A stretch of 64,000 bases of DNA from an uncultured Prevotella sp. (GTDB lineage Bacteria; Bacteroidota; Bacteroidia; Bacteroidales; Bacteroidaceae), in contig OMZM01000009.1 of the NCBI GenBank assembly GCA_900315545.1, forward strand, positions 1 to 64,000, in the 5' to 3' direction. The notes beneath the pieces are model-generated. The model worked only from the letters and a program-made list of their open reading frames with translations, was not told the origin of the DNA and did not search any database. The position numbers and the translations under genes are program-made. The number at the start of each line of letters is the position of its first letter. The first letter of the stretch is position 1. Positions 63,489 to 64,000 of the stretch are shown one piece after another.

Positions 63489-64000
63489 TTATTTACTTAC
63501 TAAAGCATTATCATTCTTAAGTATGTCCTGCTTGTTTGCAGAAACAGTAGGACGAGAACTTTCCATACCAGCTGACATAGCTTCCCAAGGCACTTCAATC
63601 GCGCGGCGTGGGTCATCACCCTGCAATGTGATAGAATGAACCTGGTTACCTTCAGAATATTCATGTGTATATTCCATACCCCAACGCTTCAGGTCAAAGA
63701 AACGCATACCCTGAAGTACTGTTTCATAACGGCGGAAGTCATTGATACAGTTCATGTAAGGAATAGCATCAGCAGATACTACGAAGCTTGGACTGATGTA
63801 CTGCTGTGTGAAGCTCCAATCCATAATAACGTTGGCGTTCTGTGGATTTTCCTTTCCATAGATAGACATGAAGTGATCTGGTTCCATTAAGCGCAGATAA
63901 CGAGTGTCTACATAAGATTTCTTCTGATCTTCATTGAAGCTGTTAATCTGGTTGTTCCAATAAGCCATCAAGTCTTCACCTGCACCTGTATAGTCTCCTG
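63489..64000 (-). CDS. SusD/RagB-family lipoprotein (partial, 5' part beyond window)
   Basis: The reading frame is open to the right edge of the window; the visible part begins GDYTGAGEDLMAYWNNQINS and ends at the stop codon. The segment INDFRRYETVLQGMRFFDLKRWGMEY near the C terminus is the typical SusD/RagB hallmark, and WSFTQQYISPSFVVSADAIPYMN leads to it. SusD proteins lid a TonB-dependent SusC barrel at the outer membrane. A SusC gene is expected just beyond the edge. Confidence 0.88.
   Translation of the reverse strand, partial: GDYTGAGEDLMAYWNNQINSFNEDQKKSYVDTRYLRLMEPDHFMSIYGKENPQNANVIMDWSFTQQYISPSFVVSADAIPYMNCINDFRRYETVLQGMRFFDLKRWGMEYTHEYSEGNQVHSITLQGDDPRRAIEVPWEAMSAGMESSRPTVSANKQDILKNDNALVSK

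Overview
The window is a contiguous piece of chromosome from a Bacteroidota bacterium, most probably Prevotella or a close relative. The evidence is the Bacteroidota -7 promoter element (TAnnTTTGC) in front of most genes, with few Shine-Dalgarno sites; a MurF-alanine racemase fusion; GSCFA, DUF1599, DUF4468, DUF5686 and DUF4302 proteins; an UpxY-type NusG paralogue; and a Sus-like locus with a substrate-import metallohydrolase. The inositol-lipid cluster has the CDP-inositol type of gene content reported mainly from Prevotella. No rRNA, tRNA, prophage or CRISPR array was seen.

Layout. 0.4-5.2 kb: prfC; a three-gene minus-strand operon (TrpF-like pseudoenzyme, hotdog thioesterase, UpxY); divergent rpe with a 41-codon leader ORF; an ECF sigma factor. 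5.4-5.9 kb: a cobalamin riboswitch with its own promoter and terminator but no protein gene of normal size behind it. 5.9-9.9 kb: two lipoproteins, gap and a nitroreductase. 10.2-15.5 kb: minus-strand operon GSCFA, CBM9-like, murF-alr, rmuC. 15.6-16.2 kb: a candidate small RNA and mscL. 16.3-24.2 kb: an inositol-phospholipid cluster (nucleotidyltransferase, ATP-grasp, CDP-alcohol phosphotransferase/HAD fusion, inositol-phosphate synthase) followed by DUF5686 and DUF4468. 25-31.5 kb: miaA, a DagK-type kinase and a glycogen operon (debranching enzyme, GT4 synthase, catalytically degenerate GH57). 31.6-37.4 kb: a secreted OB-fold protein, Nudix hydrolase and TonB receptor. 37.5-46 kb: LpxA paralogue, RND efflux operon, CCA/poly(A) polymerase. 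47-52.5 kb: DUF1599, DoxX-like, tpiA, SPOR, folE, lipoprotein, xth. 52.6-64 kb: secreted M6 peptidase, a 1267-residue beta-helix/leucine-rich-repeat surface protein, and the 3' part of a Sus-like operon that runs off the right edge.

The most unusual feature is a 437-438 bp element present four times (the first copy is cut by the left edge). Each copy carries six 17-bp units, five of them palindromic, phased at 22 bp (one 4-nt spacer in copy A). A fixed 137-138 nt gap separates them from a box that resembles a sigma-54 promoter (TGGCACR-N4-TTGYW). All four copies lie 119-164 bp upstream of a gene and in its orientation (prfC, miaA, the 673-residue secreted protein, DUF1599), and each gene also has its own housekeeping promoter. 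An array with the same 17+5 geometry but a different sequence lies between the convergent nitroreductase and rmuC genes. I interpret these as phased protein-binding arrays, possibly enhancers. That is inference from sequence geometry only.
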